DNA from: an uncultured Alphaproteobacteria bacterium
GTDB lineage: Bacteria > Pseudomonadota > Alphaproteobacteria > HIMB59 > GCA-002718135
Direction: 5' to 3'
Length of the DNA: 64,000 bases
Assembly: GCA_902604905.1 (NCBI GenBank)
Contig: CACLAN010000002.1
Location: 65,560-129,559 of the forward strand
Part shown: in pieces, positions 42,273-53,921 of the stretch
Numbering within the stretch: the stretch's first letter is position 1
Layout of the letters: the number at the start of each line of letters is the position of its first letter
Notes under the pieces: generated by a model
Databases searched by the model: none
Seen by the model: only the letters and a program-made list of their open reading frames with translations
Told to the model about the DNA's origin: nothing
Made by a program: the position numbers and the translations under genes

Positions 42273-43022
42273 TTATAAAATTTTTGAATATTCTTTTAAT
42301 ATAGACTTGTACATCTTAAGAGAGGATCTATACCAATTTAATTGATCAATAGAAGAAATACTTACAACTCCCTTGCCAGATCCAACCAGAAGTATTTCAC
42401 TGTATTCATAAAAGTTAGATATCAGAATATCTATTTTTTTAATCTTGTATGGAATTGTTTTAGTTAAATATGATAAAGTTATTCCAAAGTAATATGAATT
42501 CTTCGGAATAAATAATTGATTATTTTTTACAAAAATTAAGTTTGTGGTCGACCCCTCTAAAATCTTACTTTTATTATAAAAAAGAATTTCTTCTTTTTGT
42601 AAATTAATTTTTTTTTGTAAAGAAAGTATTTTTTTATATTGTAAGTTTTTAAAAGAAGGTAAGGTTCTTTGATATCTATAGATATGGGCAGTAAAATTTT
42701 TTTCTTCTTTATTTCTTTTTCGCAAAGATAAAGAAATTAATTTTTTTGTAACTGCCACTCTTAATAAGTGATCATAGTTTTTAATTTTAGAATTAGTATT
42801 TATAAAATTAATTAGAAATTGTTTTGAAATTTTAAAACTAATACCAAAGAAATTTGAATCTTTGTTAAGTTTTTTTAAATGTTGATCTATTAAAACTAAG
42901 TTTGGTTTTTTTCCTGAAATCCTTATGGTTGTAAAAACACCATTATGTCCCCATAGAGAATTAAACTTTACATTTTTTAAATCTTTAACGTGATATGATT
43001 TTTTTAATAAGATATTTTCCAT
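42273..43022 (-). CDS. pabC: Aminotransferase class IV, likely aminodeoxychorismate lyase
   Basis: A 249-residue fold-type IV PLP protein. KSKILEGSTTNLIFVKNNQLFIP is the class IV signature, and LQYKKILSLQKK includes the likely PLP lysine. It would release p-aminobenzoate and pyruvate from aminodeoxychorismate. Sequence is divergent; D-amino acid or branched-chain aminotransferase would be the alternative, but its place between PabA and FolP strongly supports PabC. It overlaps pabA by 38 bases. Confidence 0.78.
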   Translation of the reverse strand: MENILLKKSYHVKDLKNVKFNSLWGHNGVFTTIRISGKKPNLVLIDQHLKKLNKDSNFFGISFKISKQFLINFINTNSKIKNYDHLLRVAVTKKLISLSLRKRNKEEKNFTAHIYRYQRTLPSFKNLQYKKILSLQKKINLQKEEILFYNKSKILEGSTTNLIFVKNNQLFIPKNSYYFGITLSYLTKTIPYKIKKIDILISNFYEYSEILLVGSGKGVVSISSIDQLNWYRSSLKMYKSILKEYSKIL

Positions 43023-43542
43023 TTGGAGTTAAAAAAGAGTCTGGGTGAAACTGAAATCCATATACTTGATTAATATCATCTTCAATTGCCATTGCCACGT
43101 TTGTTTTTGCACAACGCATTGTGATTGTCATTGATTTTGAAACAAATGGCTCTTCTAATTTAAGTGAATGATATCTACCACCAAGGAGATCTGTATTTTT
43201 TTTAAAAATTGATTTGTCACTTATAATTTTTATACGACTTTGATAACCATGTAAGATATTTTTTTGTTGAACTATTTTACCTCCTTCAGAGTGCACTATG
43301 TGTTGGAAACCTAAGCAGATTCCGAGAATTTTTTTCCTTCCCTTATATTTTTTATAAATCTCTGAAGTTAAGGGGTAATCTTTTGGTTCACCGGGCCCAG
43401 GTGAAAGAACTATTGTTGTAGCTTTACGAAGTTTTTTATAATTAATTTCATAGTAATTAGATACAACAGTTGGCTCGATACTATCTAATAAATGTGCAAG
43501 ATTGTAAGTAAATGAGTCTTCGTGATCGATTAAATAAATCAT
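42985..43542 (-). CDS. pabA: Glutamine amidotransferase subunit (PabA/TrpG)
   Basis: A 185-residue class I glutaminase that supplies ammonia to the chorismate enzyme. LIDHEDSFTYNLAHLL, LSPGPGEPKD and the nucleophile Cys76 in GICLGFQHI are conserved, and His166 is in FQFHPDSFLTPNG. The third triad residue is Asp168 rather than the usual Glu (HPES), a conservative but noteworthy change. PabA and TrpG cannot be told apart by sequence. Start and stop overlap its neighbours by 1 and 38 bases. Confidence 0.85.
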   Translation of the reverse strand: MIYLIDHEDSFTYNLAHLLDSIEPTVVSNYYEINYKKLRKATTIVLSPGPGEPKDYPLTSEIYKKYKGRKKILGICLGFQHIVHSEGGKIVQQKNILHGYQSRIKIISDKSIFKKNTDLLGGRYHSLKLEEPFVSKSMTITMRCAKTNVAMAIEDDINQVYGFQFHPDSFLTPNGKYLIKKIISR

Positions 43543-44747
43543 TAATTAAACAAATCTAATAGAGATTTAGCCTTTATATAATTTTCATTATATTCTTTTT
43601 TTGCAGTGCTTCCCAATATTACTCCACTAGCAACAGATAATTCAATAGCATTTTTAAAATTAAGTAGTGTCCTTATCATTATATTAAAACGCATATCTCC
43701 ATTCGAATGTATGATACCAAAACTGCCAGTATAAATATTTCTATCAGATTTTTCTTTTTTATTTAAAAGTTGAATGGTGCTTATTTTTGGACAACCAATT
43801 ACTGATCCACCAGGCATTAGCGATGAGATTATGTCATGGTTAGTTATTTTGTTTTTCAAAACACCTTTGATTGTTGTAACGTAATGGAAGAGATCTCTAT
43901 ATTCTTCCACAGTTTTTAATTTATCTATTTTTACAGAACCAGTTTTACAAATTTTTGAAAGATCGTTTCTTTCCATGTCCACTATCATATTGTGTTCTTT
44001 AGTTTCTTTTTCGTTTCTTCTAAAAAAAGCCAGTGCTTTATTGTGATTTATTTTTTTCGTTTTTCTTAAAGTACCTGCAATAGGTTTAGTTTTTATCAGA
44101 TCTCCTTTTTTTAATAACAGTGTTTCAGGTGAGCAACTAATGATACTATAACCTTTATCTCTAATTAGAAAACTTTCAGGAGACTCATTTATTTGCATTA
44201 ATTTCCAGAAAAGATCTATCGCGTTTATATTGCCTTTTTTTGAGTAAGTCTGAGCAATTTTTATTTGATAAGTTTTCCCTTGCTTAATATTTTTTGAGAA
44301 ATCGTCAAACAGTTTAGAGTACTGTTGTAGAGTTAAATTTAAATTAAAATTCTTATTTAATTTCGAGTATTTTTTTGTATTAGTTTTAATATTTCTAAAA
44401 TTGGTTTTGGTACTTTTAATTATAATTTTTTTACCAATACTAATTTTTGTTTTAGGTTTATAAAAAAGTCCACTATAAAAATTTGTAGTTTTTTGTTTTG
44501 GAAGTTTTATTCCAATATTATCACAAAGTAGTTGGTATCCAAAAAAACCTATGTAACAATTTAAACCCTCAATACTTGAGCTCTTTTCTTTGGATTGTAT
44601 ATTTAAAAATTTTTTTATATTTTTTTTATCTACGATTATTTTTTTAGAAAAATCAGTATATACGTCAAAGCCATTATCATTTTTATAAATAATGATAGAC
44701 TTATCAGATTGATATAATTTATCTAAATATTCGTTATTGTTCAGCAC
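43542..44747 (-). CDS. pabB: Chorismate-utilising enzyme, component I (PabB; TrpE-like residue)
   Basis: A 401-residue chorismate-binding enzyme. Motifs are GKTYQIKIAQTYS, SCSPETLL, PIAGTLRK (residues 222-229), NMIVDMERNDLSK, and SLMPGGSVIGCPK with FGIIHSNGDMRFNIMIRT. PabB enzymes usually have Lys in the PIKGT motif as a nucleophile, while anthranilate synthases have Ala (PIAGT). Here Ala224 is present. Genomic context (pabA-pabC-folPBK) says PabB, but the residue says TrpE-like, and a TrpF-like gene lies at the other end of the cluster. It is the first gene of the operon and diverges from DUF2141. N-terminal 130 residues are short and lysine-rich. Confidence 0.75.
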   Translation of the reverse strand: MLNNNEYLDKLYQSDKSIIIYKNDNGFDVYTDFSKKIIVDKKNIKKFLNIQSKEKSSSIEGLNCYIGFFGYQLLCDNIGIKLPKQKTTNFYSGLFYKPKTKISIGKKIIIKSTKTNFRNIKTNTKKYSKLNKNFNLNLTLQQYSKLFDDFSKNIKQGKTYQIKIAQTYSKKGNINAIDLFWKLMQINESPESFLIRDKGYSIISCSPETLLLKKGDLIKTKPIAGTLRKTKKINHNKALAFFRRNEKETKEHNMIVDMERNDLSKICKTGSVKIDKLKTVEEYRDLFHYVTTIKGVLKNKITNHDIISSLMPGGSVIGCPKISTIQLLNKKEKSDRNIYTGSFGIIHSNGDMRFNIMIRTLLNFKNAIELSVASGVILGSTAKKEYNENYIKAKSLLDLFN

Positions 44748-44775
44748 TGGATTCTATTATAATTAGGATACTTAT

Positions 44776-45198
44776 ATGAAAACTATTTTAACTAAAATAT
44801 TCTTTTTTTGCTTATCCGTCACATGGTCATCTTATCTTTATGGCCATGGAACAATAATTTTTCCCAATGTTGAACATGGCGAGGGATATATAGATGTTAA
44901 AATATATGACTCCAAAGAGAGTTTTTTAGATGAGGAATTAGCTATTGAGATTGTGAGAAAAAGAGTTCAAAAAGGGAGGGTTGTGGTCCCTTTAAGTAAA
45001 ATTCATGAAGGAAAAATTGCAATAGTTGCCTATCATGATGAAGATTCTAATGGAGAATTAAAGACAGGTTTGTTCTGGCGGCCAAAAGAAGGTTTTGCTT
45101 TTAGCAATAATTATCAGCCTAAAGGCCCTCCATCTTTTGAAAAAGCGGCAATTATTTTAGTTCACGGCGAACCCGTGGTAATAGAACTTAATTATTAA
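44776..45198 (+). CDS. DUF2141 secreted protein
   Basis: A 140-residue protein with a signal peptide (MKTILTKIFFFCLSVTWSSYLYG). DUF2141 features are AIVAYHDEDSNGELKTGLFWRPKEGFAFSNN and PPSFEKAAI, with a calcium-loop-like DEDSNGE. Families of this sort are small exported beta-proteins of unknown function. It starts a plus-strand run with cysS 9 bases away and diverges from pabB across 28 bases. Confidence 0.8.
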   Translation: MKTILTKIFFFCLSVTWSSYLYGHGTIIFPNVEHGEGYIDVKIYDSKESFLDEELAIEIVRKRVQKGRVVVPLSKIHEGKIAIVAYHDEDSNGELKTGLFWRPKEGFAFSNNYQPKGPPSFEKAAIILVHGEPVVIELNY

Positions 45199-45207
45199 AA
45201 AATATTG

Positions 45208-46590
45208 ATGTCATTACAATTACAGAACACACTAAGTGGTAAAAAAGAATTTTTTAAACCAGTTAATCCTGATCATGTAAGAATTTATGCATGTGGCCCA
45301 ACTGTTTATAATTTTGCACATATTGGAAATGCAAGAATGGCAGTGGTAAACGATCTATTAGTCCGTGTTTTAAAAACCCAATATAAGAAAGTAACATATG
45401 TATCTAACATTACTGATATTGATGATAAAATTATAGATGCATCTAAAGAAACTGGTGAGGACATCAGTGTTATTACATCAAAATATACTGAGATATACAA
45501 TAATGATATGAGTGCCCTTGGTGTAAACCTTCCTGATATTCAACCAAGAGCAACAGATCATATAAAAGAAATGATTGAGTTAATTAAAAAATTAATTGAG
45601 GAAGAGAAAGCTTATGAAAAAGAAGGGCATGTTTTATTTCATGTGCCAGCTTTTGAGAATTATGGAATTCTTTCAAAAAGAAATAGAGATGAACAAATAG
45701 CTGGAAGTCGTGTTGAGGTTGCTCCTTTTAAAAAAGATCCAGCTGATTTTATTTTGTGGAAACCTTCCCCTTCTCCACTGCCAGGTTGGGATTCACCTTG
45801 GGGATTTGGAAGGCCAGGATGGCATTTAGAATGCTCCGTTATGTCAGAAAAATCATTAGGTCTTCCTTTTGATATCCATAGCGGTGGTATTGACTTGGTG
45901 TTTCCACATCATGAAAATGAAATAGCACAAACTTGTTCTATATCAAAAAATAAAGATCCTAAAGATTTTGCAGCCTATTGGTTTCATAATGGATTTGTAA
46001 ATGTTGAAGGTGAAAAAATGTCAAAATCGATTGGTAATATAAGATTAGTTCACGAACTCAATAAAAAATATAAAGGAGAAGTTTTACGACTAACATTATT
46101 ATCAGCTCACTACAAACAGCCATTAAACTGGACTGAAGACATCATTGAACAAAATAATAAAATGATTGATAGACTTTATAGAGTACTATTAGAGCTATCA
46201 GAAGTTGAAGTAGATTCTAAGTTACCTTGTGAGTCAATAATGGAATCAATTTTAGATGATTTAAACACGCCGAAAGTAATTGCAAAACTTAATGAGGAAG
46301 CAAATGATGTCTCATCTTCATCTGATGAAAGAAAAAAAGAAATCAAAAATAATCTCCTTTCAGCTGGAAAAATATTAGGTATTCTTGAGAAAGATCCAAG
46401 AAATTGGTTAGGTTATAATCAAAAAAATGATGAAAATGCTGAAGAAATTGAAAGGTTGATAAATGAACGCAATGAAGCTAGACGCAGTAAAAATTTTAAT
46501 TTGGCAGATAGTATAAGAGATATATTAAAAGATAAAGGTATAGAAATAGAAGATACTGATAAAGGAACGATTTGGCGGAAATCTAAATGA
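45208..46590 (+). CDS. cysS: Cysteinyl-tRNA synthetase
   Basis: A 460-residue class I synthetase charging tRNA-Cys. [18 protein letters not shown] gives the zinc Cys and the HIGH motif variant [23 protein letters not shown] and [10 protein letters not shown] add the zinc site, and EKMSKSIGN is the KMSKS loop. The ORF track starts at a TTG at 45205; the ATG at 45208 (MSLQLQN) is preferred. The 3' end overlaps thrS by 4 bases. Confidence 0.96.
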   Translation: MSLQLQNTLSGKKEFFKPVNPDHVRIYACGPTVYNFAHIGNARMAVVNDLLVRVLKTQYKKVTYVSNITDIDDKIIDASKETGEDISVITSKYTEIYNNDMSALGVNLPDIQPRATDHIKEMIELIKKLIEEEKAYEKEGHVLFHVPAFENYGILSKRNRDEQIAGSRVEVAPFKKDPADFILWKPSPSPLPGWDSPWGFGRPGWHLECSVMSEKSLGLPFDIHSGGIDLVFPHHENEIAQTCSISKNKDPKDFAAYWFHNGFVNVEGEKMSKSIGNIRLVHELNKKYKGEVLRLTLLSAHYKQPLNWTEDIIEQNNKMIDRLYRVLLELSEVEVDSKLPCESIMESILDDLNTPKVIAKLNEEANDVSSSSDERKKEIKNNLLSAGKILGILEKDPRNWLGYNQKNDENAEEIERLINERNEARRSKNFNLADSIRDILKDKGIEIEDTDKGTIWRKSK

Positions 46591-48512
46591 GTGAAAAGAT
46601 AATAATTACATTCCCAGATGGAAATAAAAAAGAAGTTGATAAAGGTATAAATGGTCTAGATTTAGCTTCACAAATTTCTAAATCTCTTGCCAAAGAGTCA
46701 GTCGCTATAAAAATTAATAATGAAATAAAAGATATTAGTTTGCCTATTAATAGTGATGCGTCAGTAGCAATTTTAAAAAGAGATAGTAATGAAGCCCTTG
46801 AATTAATTCGACATGACTGTGCTCATGTAATGGCAGAAGCTGTACAAGAATTATTCCCAGGAACACAAGTTACGATTGGTCCAGCTATTGAAAATGGTTT
46901 TTATTATGATTTTGCAAGAGATGAGCCTTTTACTGTTGCTGATCTTCCAAAAATTGAAAAGAGAATGCATGATATCATACAAAGAAATAAAAATTTTATA
47001 AGAGAAGTATGGTCTAAAGAAGAATCAATAAAACATTTTAAAGGTAAGGGTGAGGACTACAAAGTTGAATTAATAAATGATTTACCTAATAATGAGGAAA
47101 TCAGTATTTACAAACAGGGTGACTGGTTAGACTTGTGCCGGGGCCCTCACATGGTTTCAACTAAACAAATTGGTAAAGCATTTAAATTAATGAAGGTTGC
47201 TGGTGCTTACTGGCGAGGTGATTCATCCAATGCAATGTTAACAAGAATTTATGGAACGGCATGGGCAACAGAAAAAGATCTTGAACAGCACCTTTTACAA
47301 ATTGAAGAAGCAGAGAAAAGAGATCACCGAAAACTAGGACGAGAAATGGATTTATTTCATTTTCAGGAAGAGGCTCCTGGAGCGGTGTTTTGGCATCCTA
47401 AAGGTTGGACATTATTCCAATCCTTAATAAATTATATGCGAAAGAGACAAGACAATGCAGGTTACGTAGAAACGAATACACCAGACATGATGGATAAGTC
47501 TTTATGGGAGACCTCTGGCCACTGGGATAAATTTAGTGACATGATGTTTAGAACTGAAGCAAAAGACGATAAAATTTATGCAATCAAACCCATGAATTGT
47601 CCTGGCGCTGTAGAAATTTTTAAACAAGGATTAAAAAGTTATAGAGATCTACCATTTCTATTATCTGAGTTTGGAAAAGTACATCGTTATGAACCATCAG
47701 GTGCCCTTCATGGATTAATGCGAGTAAGAGCATTTACACAAGATGATGCACATATATTTTGTACAGAGGATCAAATTACACAAGAGAGTAAGACGGTATG
47801 TGATCTGATACTTAGTATCTATAAAGATTTCGGTTTTGATAATGTTAGAATTAAATTTTCTGATCGTCCTGAAAAACGCGTTGGAGATGATGCTGTTTGG
47901 GATAAAGCTGAGGCTGCGCTAATGCAAGCTATGGAAGCAACAGGCCTTGAGTACTCGCTAAATCCAGGAGAGGGAGCATTTTATGGTCCAAAATTAGAGT
48001 TTGTTTTACGTGATGCAATTGGCAGAGACTGGCAATGCGGCACACTGCAAGTAGATTTAAATTTACCTGGAAGATTGGGAGCTACTTATGTGGGAGAAGA
48101 TGGTAATAAAAAAATACCAGTCATGTTACATAGAGCACTATTCGGTTCCTTAGAGAGATTCACCGGCATTCTAATTGAACATTATGCGGGCCATCTTCCG
48201 TTTTGGCTTTCACCATTGCAAGCTGTAGTTGCTACAATTACATCAGATACTGATGAGTATGCTTATGAGGTACAAAAAGTATTAATATCTAAAGGAATTA
48301 GAGCCGAAATAGATACACGTAATGAAAAAATTGGTTATAAAATACGTGAACACAGTAATAGTAAGGTGCCAGCAATTATCGCTGTTGGAAAAAAAGAAGC
48401 TCAAGATAAAACAGTATCTGTTAGAAGAATTGGATCGTCTGAAACAAAAACCTTTAAATTAGAAGATATTGTTACTAGCTTATCTAAAGAAGCAAAATCG
48501 CCAATAGAGTAA
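46587..48512 (+). CDS. thrS: Threonyl-tRNA synthetase
   Basis: A 641-residue class II synthetase with the full set of domains: TGS (1-60), editing domain with [12 protein letters not shown] and the late WLDLCRGPH, catalytic core with [13 protein letters not shown] and the [14 protein letters not shown] motif 2, and the C-terminal anticodon domain. All zinc residues (Cys, His, His) appear intact. Spacing to hemB is 3 bases and it overlaps cysS. Confidence 0.96.
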   Translation: MSEKIIITFPDGNKKEVDKGINGLDLASQISKSLAKESVAIKINNEIKDISLPINSDASVAILKRDSNEALELIRHDCAHVMAEAVQELFPGTQVTIGPAIENGFYYDFARDEPFTVADLPKIEKRMHDIIQRNKNFIREVWSKEESIKHFKGKGEDYKVELINDLPNNEEISIYKQGDWLDLCRGPHMVSTKQIGKAFKLMKVAGAYWRGDSSNAMLTRIYGTAWATEKDLEQHLLQIEEAEKRDHRKLGREMDLFHFQEEAPGAVFWHPKGWTLFQSLINYMRKRQDNAGYVETNTPDMMDKSLWETSGHWDKFSDMMFRTEAKDDKIYAIKPMNCPGAVEIFKQGLKSYRDLPFLLSEFGKVHRYEPSGALHGLMRVRAFTQDDAHIFCTEDQITQESKTVCDLILSIYKDFGFDNVRIKFSDRPEKRVGDDAVWDKAEAALMQAMEATGLEYSLNPGEGAFYGPKLEFVLRDAIGRDWQCGTLQVDLNLPGRLGATYVGEDGNKKIPVMLHRALFGSLERFTGILIEHYAGHLPFWLSPLQAVVATITSDTDEYAYEVQKVLISKGIRAEIDTRNEKIGYKIREHSNSKVPAIIAVGKKEAQDKTVSVRRIGSSETKTFKLEDIVTSLSKEAKSPIE

Positions 48513-48515
48513 AAA

Positions 48516-49517
48516 ATGAATAACATACAAGGTAAGTTTCCAAGTACAAGACTTAGACGTAACAGAATGAAAGAATTCTCTCGCCGTTTAGTTGCTGAAA
48601 ATACACTTAGTGTTAATGATTTAATCTTGCCTCTATTTGTATGCGAAGGAAACAAGGTTGATGATCCTATTAATTCGATGCCTGGTGTAAGCAGATACTC
48701 TATTGATAAACTTTTAAGCAAAGTAGAAAAAGCTGTTAAATTTAATATTCCTGCTATTGCAATTTTTCCGCAAATTGAAAGTGGTCTTAAAAATTCTGAG
48801 GGAAGTTTAGCTGTAGATGAAAACAACTTGGTTTGCAGATCTATTAAAAGTATCAAAAAAGATTTTCCAAATATTGGTATCTTATGTGATGTTGCGTTAG
48901 ATCCTTTTACGGACCATGGGCATGATGGTTTAGTTATAAATAATAAAATAGATAATGATAAAACTTTGGAGGTTTTGGAACAACAAGCTCTAATCCAAGC
49001 GAATGCTGGTTGTGATGTAATCGCCCCTTCGGATATGATGGATGGAAGAGTTGGAAGAATAAGAACTGCATTAGATTCAAACAATTTAACAGATACCCTT
49101 ATTCTCTCTTATGCTGCAAAATATGCTTCAGGTTTTTATGGACCTTTTAGAGATGCTATAAGTTCTGGTTCTAATTTAGGGAAAGATGGTAAATTAACTT
49201 ATCAAATGGATCCATCAAACAGTGATGAAGCTATTAGAGAAGTTGGATTAGATATAAGTGAAGGTGCAGATATGGTAATGGTTAAGCCTGGTATGCCTTA
49301 TCTTGATATTATTTCTAGAATAAAATCAGAATTTAAAGTTCCAACTTTTGCCTACCAAGTATCTGGTGAATATTCGATGATAAAAGAGTCAATTAATAAG
49401 GGTTGGCTAAATGAAAAAGTTGTAATGGAATCTCTTTTGTCTTTTAAAAGAGCTGGAGCAAATGGTATACTGACTTACTTTGCATTAGAAGTTGCTGAAA
49501 AATTAAAAAATGAATAA
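48516..49517 (+). CDS. hemB: Delta-aminolevulinic acid dehydratase (porphobilinogen synthase)
   Basis: A 333-residue enzyme of heme synthesis, joining two ALA molecules. Active-site lysines are in [17 protein letters not shown] and [14 protein letters not shown]. The metal-site segment is [15 protein letters not shown] with Asp/His in place of the zinc cysteines, so a magnesium-dependent (alphaproteobacterial) form is expected. ASDMMDGR-like [11 protein letters not shown] is present. It overlaps hisI by 8 bases. Note the 227-residue minus-strand ORF over its start is a shadow. Confidence 0.95.
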   Translation: MNNIQGKFPSTRLRRNRMKEFSRRLVAENTLSVNDLILPLFVCEGNKVDDPINSMPGVSRYSIDKLLSKVEKAVKFNIPAIAIFPQIESGLKNSEGSLAVDENNLVCRSIKSIKKDFPNIGILCDVALDPFTDHGHDGLVINNKIDNDKTLEVLEQQALIQANAGCDVIAPSDMMDGRVGRIRTALDSNNLTDTLILSYAAKYASGFYGPFRDAISSGSNLGKDGKLTYQMDPSNSDEAIREVGLDISEGADMVMVKPGMPYLDIISRIKSEFKVPTFAYQVSGEYSMIKESINKGWLNEKVVMESLLSFKRAGANGILTYFALEVAEKLKNE

Positions 49518-49983
49518 CATTCAATTTGAAAAAAGAAAGTCTATAGAACAAGTTGAGGAGTCAAACGAGCTTGCTCCAAAATTTGATTCAAATGGTCTAA
49601 TACCAGTTGTAACAACAGATTTTTCATCTGGCGAACTACTTATGCAGGGTTATATGAATGAAGAAGCTTTTAAAAAAACTATAAGTTTGGGCGAAGCAGT
49701 TTATTTTTCTAGAAGTAGAAATACCCTTTGGCATAAGGGTAAAACAAGTGGATTAACTCAGAAGATAAAAGAAATAAGAATTGATGATGATCAAGATTGT
49801 GTTTGGTTAAGGGTTGATGTCAAAGGTGGTGCTAGCTGTCATGTAGGATATAGATCATGTTTTTATAGAAGTATACCTTTGGATAATTCTAGCTCTAAAG
49901 TTGTTCTTAAATTTGAAGAAAAAGAAAAAGTTTTTGATCCTGAAGAAGTATACAAAGGTGCCGCAAATCCCACTAAACTATAA
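49510..49983 (+). CDS. hisI: Phosphoribosyl-AMP cyclohydrolase
   Basis: A 157-residue HisI for the third histidine-synthesis step. The active core has [30 protein letters not shown], the magnesium DDDQD and zinc-binding Cys residues in [15 protein letters not shown]. It is separate from HisE, as is typical in Alphaproteobacteria, with about 25 extra C-terminal residues. The start overlaps hemB and the stop overlaps ribA by one base. The rest of the his pathway is elsewhere. Confidence 0.93.
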   Translation: MNNIQFEKRKSIEQVEESNELAPKFDSNGLIPVVTTDFSSGELLMQGYMNEEAFKKTISLGEAVYFSRSRNTLWHKGKTSGLTQKIKEIRIDDDQDCVWLRVDVKGGASCHVGYRSCFYRSIPLDNSSSKVVLKFEEKEKVFDPEEVYKGAANPTKL

Positions 49984-50573
49984 TGTCAGATAAATTAAAG
50001 TTTATTGAAACTAGTAAACTTCCAACAGATATTGGAGAGTTCACTGTACATGCCTTTACAGATGAAAATGAATCTAAAGATCATTTAGCAATATGTATGG
50101 GTGACTTGCTTACTAATGAGCCAGTTTTATCAAGAATTCATTCGCAATGTATTACAGGAGAATCTTTTTTTAGTATGAGATGTGATTGTAGATTCCAACT
50201 AACTGAATCATTAAAACAAATTGCTCAGATTGGAAGAGGTGTCATTTTTTATCTTCAACAAGAAGGAAGGGGTATTGGTCTCTCAAATAAAATTAAAGCA
50301 TATAGTTTACAAGACAAAGGACTAGATACTGTTGAAGCTAATCATCAATTAGGGTTCAAAGATGATGAAAGAACATATGAAAATATTGCTGGGATGGTAA
50401 AATATCTAGCAATCAAAGAATTAGATTTGATGACCAATAATCCAAAAAAAATAAAAGCGCTTGAAGATATGGGTATCAAAGTAAATCAAAGAGTTCCTAT
50501 TTTCTCAAACACCAATAAGTATAATGAAAAATATATCTCAACTAAGAAAAGTAAACTTGGTCATTTAATTTAA
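49983..50573 (+). CDS. ribA: GTP cyclohydrolase II
   Basis: A 196-residue RibA, first step of riboflavin synthesis. HSQCITGESFFSMRCDCRFQL holds the three zinc cysteines, and FYLQQEGRGIGLSNKIKAY holds the catalytic loop. ATP-independent, acts on GTP releasing formate. It is the stand-alone form without a RibB domain. Located between hisI and the cupin gene with no spacer. Confidence 0.95.
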   Translation: MSDKLKFIETSKLPTDIGEFTVHAFTDENESKDHLAICMGDLLTNEPVLSRIHSQCITGESFFSMRCDCRFQLTESLKQIAQIGRGVIFYLQQEGRGIGLSNKIKAYSLQDKGLDTVEANHQLGFKDDERTYENIAGMVKYLAIKELDLMTNNPKKIKALEDMGIKVNQRVPIFSNTNKYNEKYISTKKSKLGHLI

Positions 50574-50978
50574 GTGGAAGCAGATAATTTAATAAAAAAA
50601 CTCCATATGATTAGTCACCCTGAAGGGGGGCATTATGTTGAAAATTTTAAGAACGAAAATGTTAGTCAAATTTATTACTTATTAAAGAAGAATGAAAAAT
50701 CGCATTGGCATCGATTAACAAAAAATGAAATATTACATTTTTATTCTGGAGATCCTCTAGAAGTTTTCACATCGAGTGACGGAGTTAATTATGAAGTTTT
50801 TTCTCTAGGGTCAGATCATAATTATATTTATACCGTAACAGCAAACACATGGTTTGCTATGAGATCTTCTGGTTCATTTAGTTTAATTGGATGCACTGTC
50901 GCACCTGCTTTCGAATTTAATGATTTTGAGCTTGCCCCTGCGACGTGGCGACCTGAAAAATTCAGAATTGACTTATAA
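50574..50978 (+). CDS. DUF985 cupin protein
   Basis: A 134-residue cupin of the DUF985 (Cupin_5) family. HPEGGHYVENFKN, SHWHRLTKNEILHFYSG and the closing GCTVAPAFEFNDFELA are the family segments, with two histidines as potential metal ligands. The start is GTG directly after the ribA stop codon, so translation is coupled. Its role is unknown. It is last in the cysS-thrS-hemB-hisI-ribA run. Confidence 0.85.
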   Translation: MEADNLIKKLHMISHPEGGHYVENFKNENVSQIYYLLKKNEKSHWHRLTKNEILHFYSGDPLEVFTSSDGVNYEVFSLGSDHNYIYTVTANTWFAMRSSGSFSLIGCTVAPAFEFNDFELAPATWRPEKFRIDL

Positions 50979-51038
50979 TTTTCACTTTTCTTTAATTTAA
51001 ATTCTTTATATATTAGTAATATAAAACGGAGGTTCTAA

Positions 51039-53174
<2,136 letters not shown>

Positions 53175-53193
53175 AATTAGTTTTAATTAGTTT

Positions 53194-53228
53194 AAAAGTG
53201 GAACTTTAAGTTCCACTTTTTTTTATTT
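53194..53228 (+). terminator. Bidirectional intrinsic terminator after katG
   Basis: AAAAGTGGAACT / AGTTCCACTTTT forms a perfect 12-base stem with a 3-base loop and an 8-T run. The symmetric A/T flanks let it also stop the convergent minus-strand transcript that ends here. Confidence 0.93.
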
Positions 53229-53543
53229 TGGCATATTCGTTGCACCTGTTTCTAAAGAAACAATTTTACCATTTTCAATTTTAAAAACAGACATTACTGC
53301 CTGAGTGTTGCCGTCATTAAACGTAACAAAAGCATGAAGAACGGCTATTTCGTCATTCTCATATACAATTCTATCTTTATCAGAATTAATATCGTCTGAC
53401 ATAGCCCAACTAACTACATCAGATTTTGATAGAACATTTCCAGACGCATGCATTGTGAATTTAAAATCATCATGCAAGATATCGTTCATTTCATCTTCAT
53501 TTTTATCATTCATGGCTTTTTGGTATCTTTCCATTAAACTCAT
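53223..53543 (-). CDS. Small SnoaL/NTF2-like protein
   Basis: A 106-residue protein likely of the NTF2-like cone fold: YQKAMNDKNEDEMNDILHDDFKFTMHASG is the typical first helix-loop, and VMSVFKIENGKIVSLETG is the typical strand pair that closes the pocket. Many relatives are enzymes or binding proteins with no known ligand. It is downstream of the small gene at 53562-53855 (18-base spacer) and convergent with katG. No export signal. Confidence 0.72.
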   Translation of the reverse strand: MSLMERYQKAMNDKNEDEMNDILHDDFKFTMHASGNVLSKSDVVSWAMSDDINSDKDRIVYENDEIAVLHAFVTFNDGNTQAVMSVFKIENGKIVSLETGATNMPK

Positions 53544-53561
53544 ATCTTTTTCCTTTCTTAA

Positions 53562-53855
53562 CTAACCTGAAAAATTCGTGACTGCTTCAGAAGTCATCGG
53601 CGTCATTACTGTAGTTTCCACCATAGCACCAGCTTCAATTCTTCTTTGTGTTAATTCTTCATCATTTTTAAAACCCATCATACCCTCGGGTGTAGCAAAA
53701 TCTAAAATAACAGTTAACTTGTTATCATTATCTTTTTCTGTAGCTGCAAATATACAAGTCATTCCATGTTCTTTAAGTTTATGACCATTTGCAAGAAGCA
53801 TTTCTTTCCATGGTCCAAAACCATTTTTTAAATCTTGTGTTAATTTAACCAACAT
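53562..53855 (-). CDS. Small conserved-looking protein, possible dimeric alpha/beta-barrel (DUF3764-like)
   Basis: A 97-residue protein opening MLVKLTQDLKNGFGPWKEML. The strand-helix pattern with FAATEKDNDNKLTVILDFATPEGM suggests an antibiotic-monooxygenase/DUF3764-type barrel, though I cannot confirm the family. A GGAGT site precedes the ATG. It forms a two-gene run with the NTF2-like gene. No function can be given. Confidence 0.6.
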   Translation of the reverse strand: MLVKLTQDLKNGFGPWKEMLLANGHKLKEHGMTCIFAATEKDNDNKLTVILDFATPEGMMGFKNDEELTQRRIEAGAMVETTVMTPMTSEAVTNFSG

Positions 53856-53921
53856 ATTAACTCCTTTTTTATTAACTATATAGGTTTCAAAAGACTAAAA
53901 ATTATTAAAATGAAATAATAA

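Noticed and set aside
48401-49084. 227-residue minus-strand ORF over thrS/hemB
   Set aside because: Lies wholly antisense to the well-supported 3' end of thrS and start of hemB; its composition is that of a shadow frame and no domain is visible.
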